From Treponema sp. (lineage in GTDB: Bacteria; Spirochaetota; Spirochaetia; Treponematales; Breznakiellaceae): DNA of 5,894 nucleotides. The notes beneath the pieces were generated by a model. That model ran no database searches. It had not been told where the DNA came from and saw nothing but the letters and a program-made list of their open reading frames with translations. Each line of letters begins with the position of its first letter. The first letter of the stretch is position 1. This document shows, piece by piece, positions 1 through 5,894 of the stretch. Location: positions 1-5,894 of the forward strand of contig WRAL01000109.1 of the NCBI GenBank assembly GCA_009780285.1. The letters run 5' to 3'. The translations under genes were made by a program, and so were the position numbers.

Positions 1-2103
1 CTTTTTTCTTTTAACAATCCTTTCGGCGCCTGTCCCGGCTGTTCCGGCCTGGGCACGAAGATGGAATTCGATCCGGAGCTTGTAATTCCGGACATGTCGC
101 TTTCCTTTAACGAGGGCGGGATCGTTCCTTACAATCCGGACAGCGCCTGGCATTCCAGCCGCTTTAAAAGCCTTGCGCGGCATTTTAAGTTCAGCCTGGA
201 CACAGCGCTTGAAAAGCTGCCGAAAAAAACGCTGAACATTATTCTCCACGGCTCCGAGGACGGCATAAAAGTAAATTACGAAAACCGCGCCGGCACTGGG
301 CGCTTCGAATACGAGTCGAAGTTTCCCGGCGTTCTTGAGGACCTGAAAAAGCGCTACCTGGAAACGCAGTCGCCGGGGATAAAGGAATGGCTGGAAAAGT
401 TCATGAGCCAGAAGCCCTGCGAGGATTGCGGCGGCCGTCGCCTTCGCCCGGAAGTTCTGGCCGTTACGGTGGCCGGAAAAAACATCGACGAGCTTTCGCG
501 CCTTTCGGTAAAGGATTCGCTTAAATTTCTTGACGCAATGCGTCTGGGGGAAAGCGAGACGAAAATTGCCGCGCAGATACTCAAGGAGATTCAGGCGCGC
601 CTTGGCTTTATGCAAAACGTCGGGCTTGACTATTTAAGCCTGGAACGCAAGGCCGGCACGCTTTCCGGCGGCGAGGCTCAACGGATAAGGCTTGCCACGC
701 AGATTGGCTCGAGCCTTGTCGGCGTTCTTTACATTTTGGACGAGCCATCGATTGGGCTACATCAAAGGGATAACCAGCGCCTGATCGACACGCTTTTGTA
801 CCTGCGCGACCTTGGCAACACGCTGATTGTGGTTGAGCATGACGAGCAGACCTTGCGCACCGCGGATCATATCGTTGACCTTGGGCCGGGCGCCGGCGCG
901 CACGGCGGGCATATCGTGGCGCAGGGCACGCCGGATGAGGTGATGCGCGTAAAGGAAAGCCTTACCGGGCAGTACCTTTGCGGCGCTTTGACGATAGACG
1001 TGCCACAAGAGCGGCGCGCCGGCAGCGGCGAGTATATCAGGCTTTCAGGCGCTAGCCAACACAACTTAAAAAACGTTTCCGTGGAAATTCCCCTTGGGAA
1101 ATTCACCTGCATAACCGGCGTCTCCGGTTCCGGCAAGTCCACGCTTTTATCGGACGTGCTTTTTCCCGCGCTTGCAAACCGTGTTTACGGCTCGCGCGGA
1201 GCGCGTCGGCAGGAAGGCCAACATAAAGGGCTTTCCGGCTGGGAACTTATTGACAAGATTATTGACATCGATCAAAGCCCCATCGGGCGCACGCCTAGAT
1301 CGAACCCCATAACCTATGTCGGCGGCTTTACCGCCGTGCGCGAGCTTTTCGCTTCGCTGCCGGAATCCAAGGCGCGCGGATACAAGCCGGGGCGTTTTTC
1401 CTTTAACGTTCGCGGCGGAAGATGCGAAAACTGCGAGGGCGACGGGACGATTAAAATCGAGATGAACTTTTTGCCGGACGTTTACATCGCCTGCGACGTT
1501 TGCCGGGGAAGGCGTTTTAACCGCGAAACGCTGGACGTGCGCTACAAGGGAAAAAATATCGCGGACGTTCTTGACATGACCATCGAGGAAGCCTCGGATT
1601 TTTTCGCATCGATTCCGCACATAGCGCGGAAGATGCACACGCTTCTTTCCGTGGGCCTTGGATACGTCAAGCTCGGCCAGTCCGCGCTGACGCTTTCCGG
1701 CGGCGAGGCGCAGCGCGTAAAGCTGGCGCTGGAGCTTTCCAAGCGCTCGACCGGCCGCACCATGTACATGCTCGACGAGCCGACCACCGGCCTTCACTTC
1801 GCGGACGTAAAGCAATTAATGGAAGTGATAAAAATGCTCGCCGACCAGGGAAACACCGTGGTCATGATCGAGCCTAACCTCGACGTGCTTTTGCAGGCCG
1901 ACCATATCATAGACCTTGGTCCCGAGGGCGGGGACAGGGGCGGCGAGATCGTGGCCGTCGGCGCGCCGGAGGAAGTGGCGCTGTGCAAGGCATCCCACAC
2001 CGGCGCCTACCTTCGCGAAATGCTGGAAAGAAAAAAAGCCGATCCCGCGCGCCCGGCCTCCGTCGCGAGAGGCAAGAAGAAAGGAAGGTCGGGCGGAAAG
2101 TGA
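1..2103 (+). CDS. uvrA: UvrA, excinuclease ABC subunit A (5' end missing)
   Basis: This is the damage-recognition ATPase of nucleotide excision repair; it loads UvrB on damaged DNA in the cytoplasm. The frame is open from base 1, so the start lies upstream. 700 residues are visible, and by comparison with the roughly 940-970 residues usual for the family about 270 are missing. Visible in order (numbered from the window edge): CPGC (11-14), the second half of a zinc module; KPCEDC (cysteines 140, 143); first-half ABC signature LSGGEAQ (221-227), Walker B LDEP (Asp247, Glu248) and H-loop His280; second-half Walker A GVSGSGKST (373-381); IDQSPIGRTPRSNP; C-terminal zinc module CX2CX19CX2C from Cys475; signature LSGGEAQ (565-571); Walker B LDEP (Asp592, Glu593). 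The second H-loop reads IEPNLD, with Pro625 where His is expected. The protein ends in a basic tail rich in Lys, Arg and Gly. Its stop overlaps the next gene. Identity is near certain from near-continuous resemblance to E. coli UvrA as recalled. Confidence 0.98.
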   Translation, partial: LFSFNNPFGACPGCSGLGTKMEFDPELVIPDMSLSFNEGGIVPYNPDSAWHSSRFKSLARHFKFSLDTALEKLPKKTLNIILHGSEDGIKVNYENRAGTGRFEYESKFPGVLEDLKKRYLETQSPGIKEWLEKFMSQKPCEDCGGRRLRPEVLAVTVAGKNIDELSRLSVKDSLKFLDAMRLGESETKIAAQILKEIQARLGFMQNVGLDYLSLERKAGTLSGGEAQRIRLATQIGSSLVGVLYILDEPSIGLHQRDNQRLIDTLLYLRDLGNTLIVVEHDEQTLRTADHIVDLGPGAGAHGGHIVAQGTPDEVMRVKESLTGQYLCGALTIDVPQERRAGSGEYIRLSGASQHNLKNVSVEIPLGKFTCITGVSGSGKSTLLSDVLFPALANRVYGSRGARRQEGQHKGLSGWELIDKIIDIDQSPIGRTPRSNPITYVGGFTAVRELFASLPESKARGYKPGRFSFNVRGGRCENCEGDGTIKIEMNFLPDVYIACDVCRGRRFNRETLDVRYKGKNIADVLDMTIEEASDFFASIPHIARKMHTLLSVGLGYVKLGQSALTLSGGEAQRVKLALELSKRSTGRTMYMLDEPTTGLHFADVKQLMEVIKMLADQGNTVVMIEPNLDVLLQADHIIDLGPEGGDRGGEIVAVGAPEEVALCKASHTGAYLREMLERKKADPARPASVARGKKKGRSGGK
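1873..1875 (+). other. H-loop position of UvrA NBD2: CCT (Pro) instead of His codon
   Basis: The codon is CCT in the context VVMIEPNLDV. The equivalent E. coli segment, as recalled, is VVIEHNLDV, and the first ATPase half of this same protein keeps VVEHDE. The change from CAT to CCT needs one base. It may be a real substitution, a strain polymorphism or a sequencing error. Confidence 0.85.
2081..2088 (+). promoter_or_regulatory. ribosome binding site for the LptD-like gene
   Basis: AAGGAAGG is a good Shine-Dalgarno-like purine run ending 11 bases before the GTG at 2100. It lies inside the uvrA reading frame, in the codons for the basic C-terminal tail. It supports the GTG as the start over the earlier in-frame ATG at 1983, which would place over 100 bases of this gene inside uvrA and hide the signal peptide behind about 39 highly charged residues. 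Confidence 0.65.
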
Positions 2104-2204
2104 AAGCCCGTGATTCGCGGTCGCGGCGCCGGCCTTTCTTGAGGCTTGCTTTTTTTCTTTGCGCCGTTTTTTTGCTTGGCCTTGCCGCGCCCGGCGCATT
2201 CGCG
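2100..2204 (+). other. signal peptide of the LptD-like protein
   Basis: Residues 1-35 show an Arg-rich N-terminus (RSRRR at 7-11), a hydrophobic core (LAFFLCAVFLLGLAA, 16-30) and PGAFA before QD, a classical signal peptidase I site. There is no lipobox: the single Cys lies in the middle of the hydrophobic core. This predicts Sec export to the periplasm and outer membrane. Two runs of seven T's (2150-2156 and 2167-2173) encode the Phe/Leu-rich core. Confidence 0.85.
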
Positions 2205-5200
2205 CAGGACTCAGGCGTTTCCCTGGGCATAATCGAAATGGACATACGCACGTCCAACCTTTCCGAGCTTGCGTCTTGGGCAAGAAGGCTCGGGCTTCCG
2301 GACGGCGGAACCGTCGCCGACCTTGCCCGGCGCCTGCGCGAGCATTACGGGCTTCCGACCGAGGACGGGCGCGACGCCGCGCCGGCCGGGCAAAGGGTTA
2401 TCATAATAGAATCCGCGCGCTCCACCGAATACTTCACGATTCAAAGCGTGGACGAGGAATACGCGCGCCTCAGCGGGGACGTGGTGATAAGCCTGCGCGA
2501 GGGGGAGGCGCTTCACGAGATACGCGCCTGGGAAATTCTTTTTAATCGAACAAGAAATATCATTAGCGCTTCAGGCGGAGTTACGTATCGTAAAACCGAA
2601 GGCGACACGATAGAAACCTTTAGGGGCGAGGCGATAGTTTTCGACATGGACAATTGGTCCGGCGTTTTTTTGGGCGGCGCCACCGAGCGCGCGCTGGCCG
2701 GCGAAGGCTCGGTATACCTTTTCGCTGGCGAGGTAATCTCGCGCGACGGCGAGGGCGTAACGGTTTTGCGAAACGCCACGATCTCCAACGCCGACGAGGA
2801 ATCGCTTTGGTCCCTGCGAGCCACGCGGGTCTGGCTGTTGCAGGGCTCGGACTTCGCCATAGCGAACGCCGTTTTGCGCGTGGGCGAGATACCGGTTTTC
2901 TACCTGCCTTTTTTCTTTCTGCCCTCGGACAGAATGATTTTCCATCCGGCCTTGGGAAGCCGCGCGCGCGAGGGCCGCTTTGTAAACACTACCACCTATC
3001 TGCTGGGAAGGCCGCGCAATGTAGGCGGCTCCGAAAATTCGCTGACGCGCATCATGGGCGACGGCGAGGGCATGGAAACCGTTCGCGAGGGGATTTTTCT
3101 GCGCAGCTCCGGCGTTCGCGCGCAGGGGGAGCCAAGCCCCAGCCTTTCGCTGCTCGTCGATTTTTACACGAACCTTGGCGCCTACATAGGCACGGAGTTT
3201 TCGATGCGGGACGCCGGCGTTTTAAGAACCTTCGGCCTCAACGCCGGCATCGGCCTTTCCAGAACGCTCGCGCCGCCCGCGGTCACCGGCTCGGGCTGGA
3301 GCGCCTTTTGGCCCAACTTTGACGGCGAAACGGACAGGAACAGCTCGTGGTTTTTCGGCTCGAGCCTGCCGTTCCGCTACAGGCTTGTGATGGACGGCTC
3401 GGTTGCCGGCAGGTTCGGAACCCTGGACTTGAGGCTCCCGCTCTATTCCGACCCGGAAATCGACGGCGACTTCATGAACCGCATGACGGACATGGACTGG
3501 TTCTCCCTTATAAGCCAGGGCGCCTCGGCGATGGAGGCGCAGGGAGAGGCGCGCTCCGGTCGCATAACGAGCTTTTCATGGGATCTGCGCTCCAGCCTGC
3601 GCCCAAGCTTTCCGGACATGAGGCCATACGTTGCAAGCATTTCAATAGGCGCGATCACAAGCAGCCTGAATTTCGGCATTACCGAGGCGCCAAGCGCGGA
3701 ATGGACCGGCATAAGGGCGCACTCGCCCATGCGATTTTTCTTTGCGCCTCGCCACGCGATCCTTTACAGCGCCAGCGCGTCCATATCCGGAAATCCGCTG
3801 CGTCTTGCCAGCGGAACGCCCCAGCCCGTCGGCCCGGACGGGGGCGAGGATGGCGCGGATATGCTCCCGGCTCGGCCGGTCTCGCCCTTCGCGCCGAGGG
3901 AGGCGGAGGATACCCCCCCCCCTCCAAGGAATCCGGCCGATACTCTTGTCCCCCCCGCGCTCGCCCAGCGCTTCGATCTTCCAAGGCCTGGCGCCGGCGC
4001 TGTTTTTTCCGTTAATTATTCTTTCGCCCCTACGAGCATGACGCGCATGGACTTCGATCATCGAAGCTGGCGCCAGCCTGACGACGTGGACTTGGGGGAC
4101 ATAAGCACGATACAGACCAACGTTACCGGCAACGCGCGCATAGGGCTTTCATTTTCCTTTAACGATAATCTTGTAACAAGCGCGTTTACTTTTTCCGGTG
4201 ACGGAAGATGGCACGGCCTTCCTCTGCTAAACGAGGAGGCCGAGGAATTTACCCACGGCGCGAACAATCAGACTGCGACGGACGCGCGCATCGCCGAAAG
4301 ACGCCTGAGGGAATACAGGCAGACCCAGTTTTCCACCGTCTATTCCATCGACACCAGCGTTCGGCCCTTTCGCCTTGACCCTGTTTTCGGCGCCACTCGC
4401 ATCCAGCATGTTCTGACCGGCGACGCGGTGCGGTCGGAATTTATTGGCACGGGAGTGGATCCCGAGTGGCGCATGCTTTACGCGGACTGGACGAAGGAAA
4501 GAGTCCGCAGCCATCAGCTTGTCGCGGAAATAAACGCCAACATCATGGACAGAAATCAAAGGCTTACGTTTACCTCGCACCTTAGTCCCCTTGATCCGGC
4601 CTACCTTGCGCGCGCGGAATTCAATATTTGGATCACCCGCACGACGGCGGACTGGGGCATACGCCTTCCGGAGGACGCGCCGGCCGCGCAAGATCCCCTG
4701 AATATCGTTCACACGATTTCCTTCGCGAACTTCGGCAGCTTTTCGCAGACCTTTCAGGTTGACACCGAGGAGGCGTTCCTTAACAGGCTGGTAAGTCAGC
4801 TTAACCTTACAAGCTGGGGGCTTATGCTCCGCTACAGGGCCAGGCACATGACCGGCTTTACCTTCGACACGAGCCAGAGTGCCGCCACCCCTGGCTGGGG
4901 CGTGTGGGTTCCCCGGAGCGAGGAGCCGGCGCTGCTGAACGAGGATTTTTTCGCGCAGTACGGCAAGCGCTTTGATTTTAACCCGAGCTGGGCCGCGATC
5001 AACACGCTTTTTTTCCGCCTTGATTCCGGGCTCCTTTTCGACCTGCAGCGCTACGACAATTCGCGCCTTACTTTTGGCATAGGATCCGGCCTTGAGACGC
5101 GTTTCATGCGCGTGACGCTTTCGGCCAGCTCATCCAACGACGCGGTTTTCAGGTACTTCAGGAACTGGCCCATGTTCAGCGATTTTCCCATCGATCTTGG

Positions 5201-5507
5201 GGATGGGCGCCAGAACAATTTCTTTCTTGACCTCTTCGATTCGTTCAGGTTTAGCAATGAGGAAGCTCGAAGAAGGTCCGGCTTTAAAATCCGGGATCTG
5301 GTGCTGGACGTAAGGCGCTTTTTCGGCGACTGGGAGGCCTCGCTCAACTGGAGAATGCAGCCGCACCGCCCCAATGTCGTCGGCGCAAACTGGGAAATGC
5401 AGAACACGGTTTCCTTCGTCGTCAAATGGACGCCCATACCGGAATTTAAAACCGAGGTCGACTTCAACCAAGGTCGCAGTCCGCAGTGGACGGTCGACGG
5501 CCTGTAG
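2100..5507 (+). CDS. lptD: LptD/OstA-family outer-membrane assembly protein
   Basis: LptD proteins form the outer-membrane barrel and periplasmic domain that insert lipopolysaccharide into the outer leaflet. This copy has 1135 residues from the GTG at 2100, longer than E. coli LptD (784). Seen in order: signal peptide (1-35, AFA before Gln36); a SAP-like two-helix motif (54-85); an OstA/LptA-type beta domain (about 100-190, with LSGDVVI and SASGGVTY); the family hallmark GEIPVFYLPFFFLP (262-275) followed by HPALGSR; then alternating polar/hydrophobic strands to the C-terminus, typical of a beta-barrel, interrupted by a Pro-rich segment (about 573-631). The only cysteine is in the signal peptide, so LptD disulfides cannot form. 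The last residues (QWTVDGL) lack the terminal aromatic residue common in barrels. The start overlaps the uvrA stop, implying one transcript and coupled translation. Whether its cargo is LPS is unknown, since some spirochaetes (T. pallidum, for example) lack LPS; another glycolipid is possible. Family assignment is good, exact function is inferred. Confidence 0.85.
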   Translation: MKARDSRSRRRPFLRLAFFLCAVFLLGLAAPGAFAQDSGVSLGIIEMDIRTSNLSELASWARRLGLPDGGTVADLARRLREHYGLPTEDGRDAAPAGQRVIIIESARSTEYFTIQSVDEEYARLSGDVVISLREGEALHEIRAWEILFNRTRNIISASGGVTYRKTEGDTIETFRGEAIVFDMDNWSGVFLGGATERALAGEGSVYLFAGEVISRDGEGVTVLRNATISNADEESLWSLRATRVWLLQGSDFAIANAVLRVGEIPVFYLPFFFLPSDRMIFHPALGSRAREGRFVNTTTYLLGRPRNVGGSENSLTRIMGDGEGMETVREGIFLRSSGVRAQGEPSPSLSLLVDFYTNLGAYIGTEFSMRDAGVLRTFGLNAGIGLSRTLAPPAVTGSGWSAFWPNFDGETDRNSSWFFGSSLPFRYRLVMDGSVAGRFGTLDLRLPLYSDPEIDGDFMNRMTDMDWFSLISQGASAMEAQGEARSGRITSFSWDLRSSLRPSFPDMRPYVASISIGAITSSLNFGITEAPSAEWTGIRAHSPMRFFFAPRHAILYSASASISGNPLRLASGTPQPVGPDGGEDGADMLPARPVSPFAPREAEDTPPPPRNPADTLVPPALAQRFDLPRPGAGAVFSVNYSFAPTSMTRMDFDHRSWRQPDDVDLGDISTIQTNVTGNARIGLSFSFNDNLVTSAFTFSGDGRWHGLPLLNEEAEEFTHGANNQTATDARIAERRLREYRQTQFSTVYSIDTSVRPFRLDPVFGATRIQHVLTGDAVRSEFIGTGVDPEWRMLYADWTKERVRSHQLVAEINANIMDRNQRLTFTSHLSPLDPAYLARAEFNIWITRTTADWGIRLPEDAPAAQDPLNIVHTISFANFGSFSQTFQVDTEEAFLNRLVSQLNLTSWGLMLRYRARHMTGFTFDTSQSAATPGWGVWVPRSEEPALLNEDFFAQYGKRFDFNPSWAAINTLFFRLDSGLLFDLQRYDNSRLTFGIGSGLETRFMRVTLSASSSNDAVFRYFRNWPMFSDFPIDLGDGRQNNFFLDLFDSFRFSNEEARRRSGFKIRDLVLDVRRFFGDWEASLNWRMQPHRPNVVGANWEMQNTVSFVVKWTPIPEFKTEVDFNQGRSPQWTVDGL
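2259..2354 (+). other. SAP-like helix-extension-helix motif
   Basis: Residues 54-85 of the LptD-like protein follow the spacing of a SAP-type motif: two amphipathic helices (LSELASWARRLGL, then TVADLARRLREHYGL) joined by PDGG. SAP folds usually bind nucleic acid in the cytoplasm, yet here the motif follows a signal peptide and would sit in the periplasm. A structural or protein-binding role is more likely. Resemblance was judged by eye only. Confidence 0.5.
3913..3922 (+). repeat. poly-C tract of ten (poly-G on the minus strand), in frame
   Basis: Ten consecutive C's encode part of TPPPP (Thr605 to Pro609) in the LptD-like protein. Losing one C moves reading into the frame that ends at TGA 4039-4041; gaining one moves it into the frame that ends at TAA 4013-4015. 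Either slip truncates the protein near its middle. The tract fits a simple contingency (phase-variation) repeat, but no variation can be seen in one sequence. Confidence 0.9.
3950..3956 (+). repeat. second, shorter poly-C tract of seven
   Basis: Seven C's lie 27 bases after the C10 tract, within codons for LVPP of the same Pro-rich segment. At this length slippage is much less likely than in the C10 tract. An opposite slip here could in principle restore the frame after a slip in the first tract. Confidence 0.85.
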
Positions 5508-5526
5508 AAAAGAGCCTCCGGATTTG
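5508..5526. other. 19-base gap between convergent genes, no terminator seen
   Basis: The gap reads AAAAGAGCCTCCGGATTTG. It separates the stop of the LptD-like gene from the stop of the minus-strand gene. I see no GC-rich hairpin followed by a T run on either strand, so transcription from each side may end by Rho or run into the opposing gene. Confidence 0.6.
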
Positions 5527-5894
5527 CTAGACCAGCTTCAGTTCCCGCACCGCTTCCTCAAGAGCCTTGTTCCAGTACGGCTGGCTGATGTATTCCCTGC
5601 GCGCCTCGGGGTTGTCTATGCGCTCGCATCTTGTCTGCAGCCGTTTGTGGGCCTTGCTTGCCGCCGTGCGAAGGTCGATTGCCCCGGCGCCGGTCTGCCA
5701 GAGGATTCTGTACATGGCGAAATAGTGGAGGGGATCGCAAGGATCGACCTCCGCAAAACGGTTGTTCTGCAGTATCTGCGCCATGGAATGCACCGCTTCC
5801 TTCCCGTGCGTGGGCGAATGGCTTTGGGCCAGCGAGCGGTACGTTCCCAGCAGCCGATCGCGGAAGTCGCTCCAGGAAAAGCACAAAAGCTCGC
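5527..5894 (-). CDS. unidentified helical protein, C-terminal part (5' end missing)
   Basis: About 121 residues are visible, ending at the TAG whose complement is 5527-5529. The frame stays open to the window edge (Glu-Leu precede the TTG at 5886-5884), so the gene most likely starts outside and TTG need not be the true start. I do not recognise the protein. It has no signal peptide or membrane segment in view and looks mostly alpha-helical, with two Cys (CFSW near the edge and DPCDP). The final segment (LQTRCERIDNPEARREYI, then QPYWNKALEEAVRELKLV) recalls the closing helices of TPR-containing proteins and some AAA/STAND ATPases, where an R-I-x-x-P-x-x-R-x-x-[FY] pattern precedes the last helix; this is a weak visual match. 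A competing open frame over the same bases (5558-5884) is Pro/Arg/Gly-rich and looks like a shadow. The gene converges on lptD and is not in its operon. Confidence 0.6.
   Translation of the reverse strand, partial: ELLCFSWSDFRDRLLGTYRSLAQSHSPTHGKEAVHSMAQILQNNRFAEVDPCDPLHYFAMYRILWQTGAGAIDLRTAASKAHKRLQTRCERIDNPEARREYISQPYWNKALEEAVRELKLV

Larger units (their letters stand above)
3816..3992 (+). other. Pro/Asp/Glu-rich low-complexity insert in the barrel region
   Basis: Residues about 573-631 of the LptD-like protein are rich in Pro, Gly, Asp and Ala (for example TPQPVGPDGGEDGAD and TPPPPRNPAD) and lack the alternating pattern of the barrel strands on both sides. The segment is probably a disordered loop between strands. 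Which side of the membrane it faces cannot be told from the sequence. It contains the C10 and C7 runs. Confidence 0.6.

Noticed and set aside
1147..1815. 222-codon open frame antisense to uvrA
   Set aside because: It lies wholly opposite confidently identified UvrA codons, is Arg/Ala/Lys-rich and has no recognisable motif. Such shadows are common in GC-rich genes.
1983..2099. Earlier ATG start for the LptD-like gene at 1983
   Set aside because: It would add 39 strongly basic residues ahead of the signal peptide and overlap uvrA by 121 bases. The GTG at 2100 has a Shine-Dalgarno run at a usable distance, a GTGA junction and a normal signal peptide.
2150..2173. Two T7 runs as phase-variation tracts in the signal peptide
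   Set aside because: Seven-base T runs occur elsewhere in the window (2665-2671, 5008-5014) and simply follow Phe/Leu codons. They are short for slippage control.
2654..4015. Two 222-codon plus-strand frames (2654-3322 and 3347-4015) inside lptD
   Set aside because: They share a frame but are separated by a stop, have Arg/Ala/Gly-rich shadow composition, and overlap a reading frame with clear LptD motifs. The equal length to the antisense frame in uvrA is coincidence.
4227..4847. 206-codon antisense frame within lptD
   Set aside because: No RBS, motif or signal is visible, and the composition is basic and Ala/Gly-rich. The strand opposite encodes well-patterned barrel strands.
5495..5535. 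Possible bidirectional terminator between the convergent genes
   Set aside because: The small palindromes GTCGAC and TCCGGA are too short, have no stem extension and are not followed by a T run on either strand.

Overview
The window is a tightly packed stretch of a GC-rich bacterial chromosome. It holds the 3' 700 codons of uvrA, a complete long gene for an LptD/OstA-family outer-membrane protein, and the 3' end of an unidentified gene on the opposite strand. There are no RNA genes, insertion sequences or CRISPR arrays, and no intergenic gap longer than 19 bases.

Organism: an LptD-type protein implies a two-membrane (diderm) bacterium. A uvrA gene followed directly by an LptD-like gene matches, from memory, the TP0514-TP0515 arrangement in Treponema pallidum. 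The architecture of the LptD protein (a SAP-like helical motif in front of the OstA domain, a very long barrel, no cysteines after the signal peptide) also suggests a spirochaete. I infer a treponeme-like spirochaete with GC content above T. pallidum. This is an inference, not a proven assignment.

Layout: positions 1-2103 (+) encode UvrA from the middle of its first nucleotide-binding half to the stop. Positions 2100-5507 (+) encode the LptD-like protein, whose GTG start overlaps the uvrA stop in a GTGA junction, so the two are almost certainly co-transcribed and translationally coupled. After 19 bases, a convergent gene on the minus strand ends at 5527 and runs out of the window at its 5' end.

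Functionally the two plus-strand genes are unrelated: nucleotide excision repair of damaged DNA, and insertion of lipopolysaccharide or another glycolipid into the outer membrane. Their coupling is best read as conserved gene order rather than a shared pathway. The points most worth a second look are a proline in place of the H-loop histidine in the second UvrA ATPase half; a run of ten C's inside the lptD reading frame, where any one-base slip would truncate the protein; a SAP-like helix-extension-helix motif in what should be a periplasmic domain; and the complete lack of cysteine in the mature LptD-like protein.
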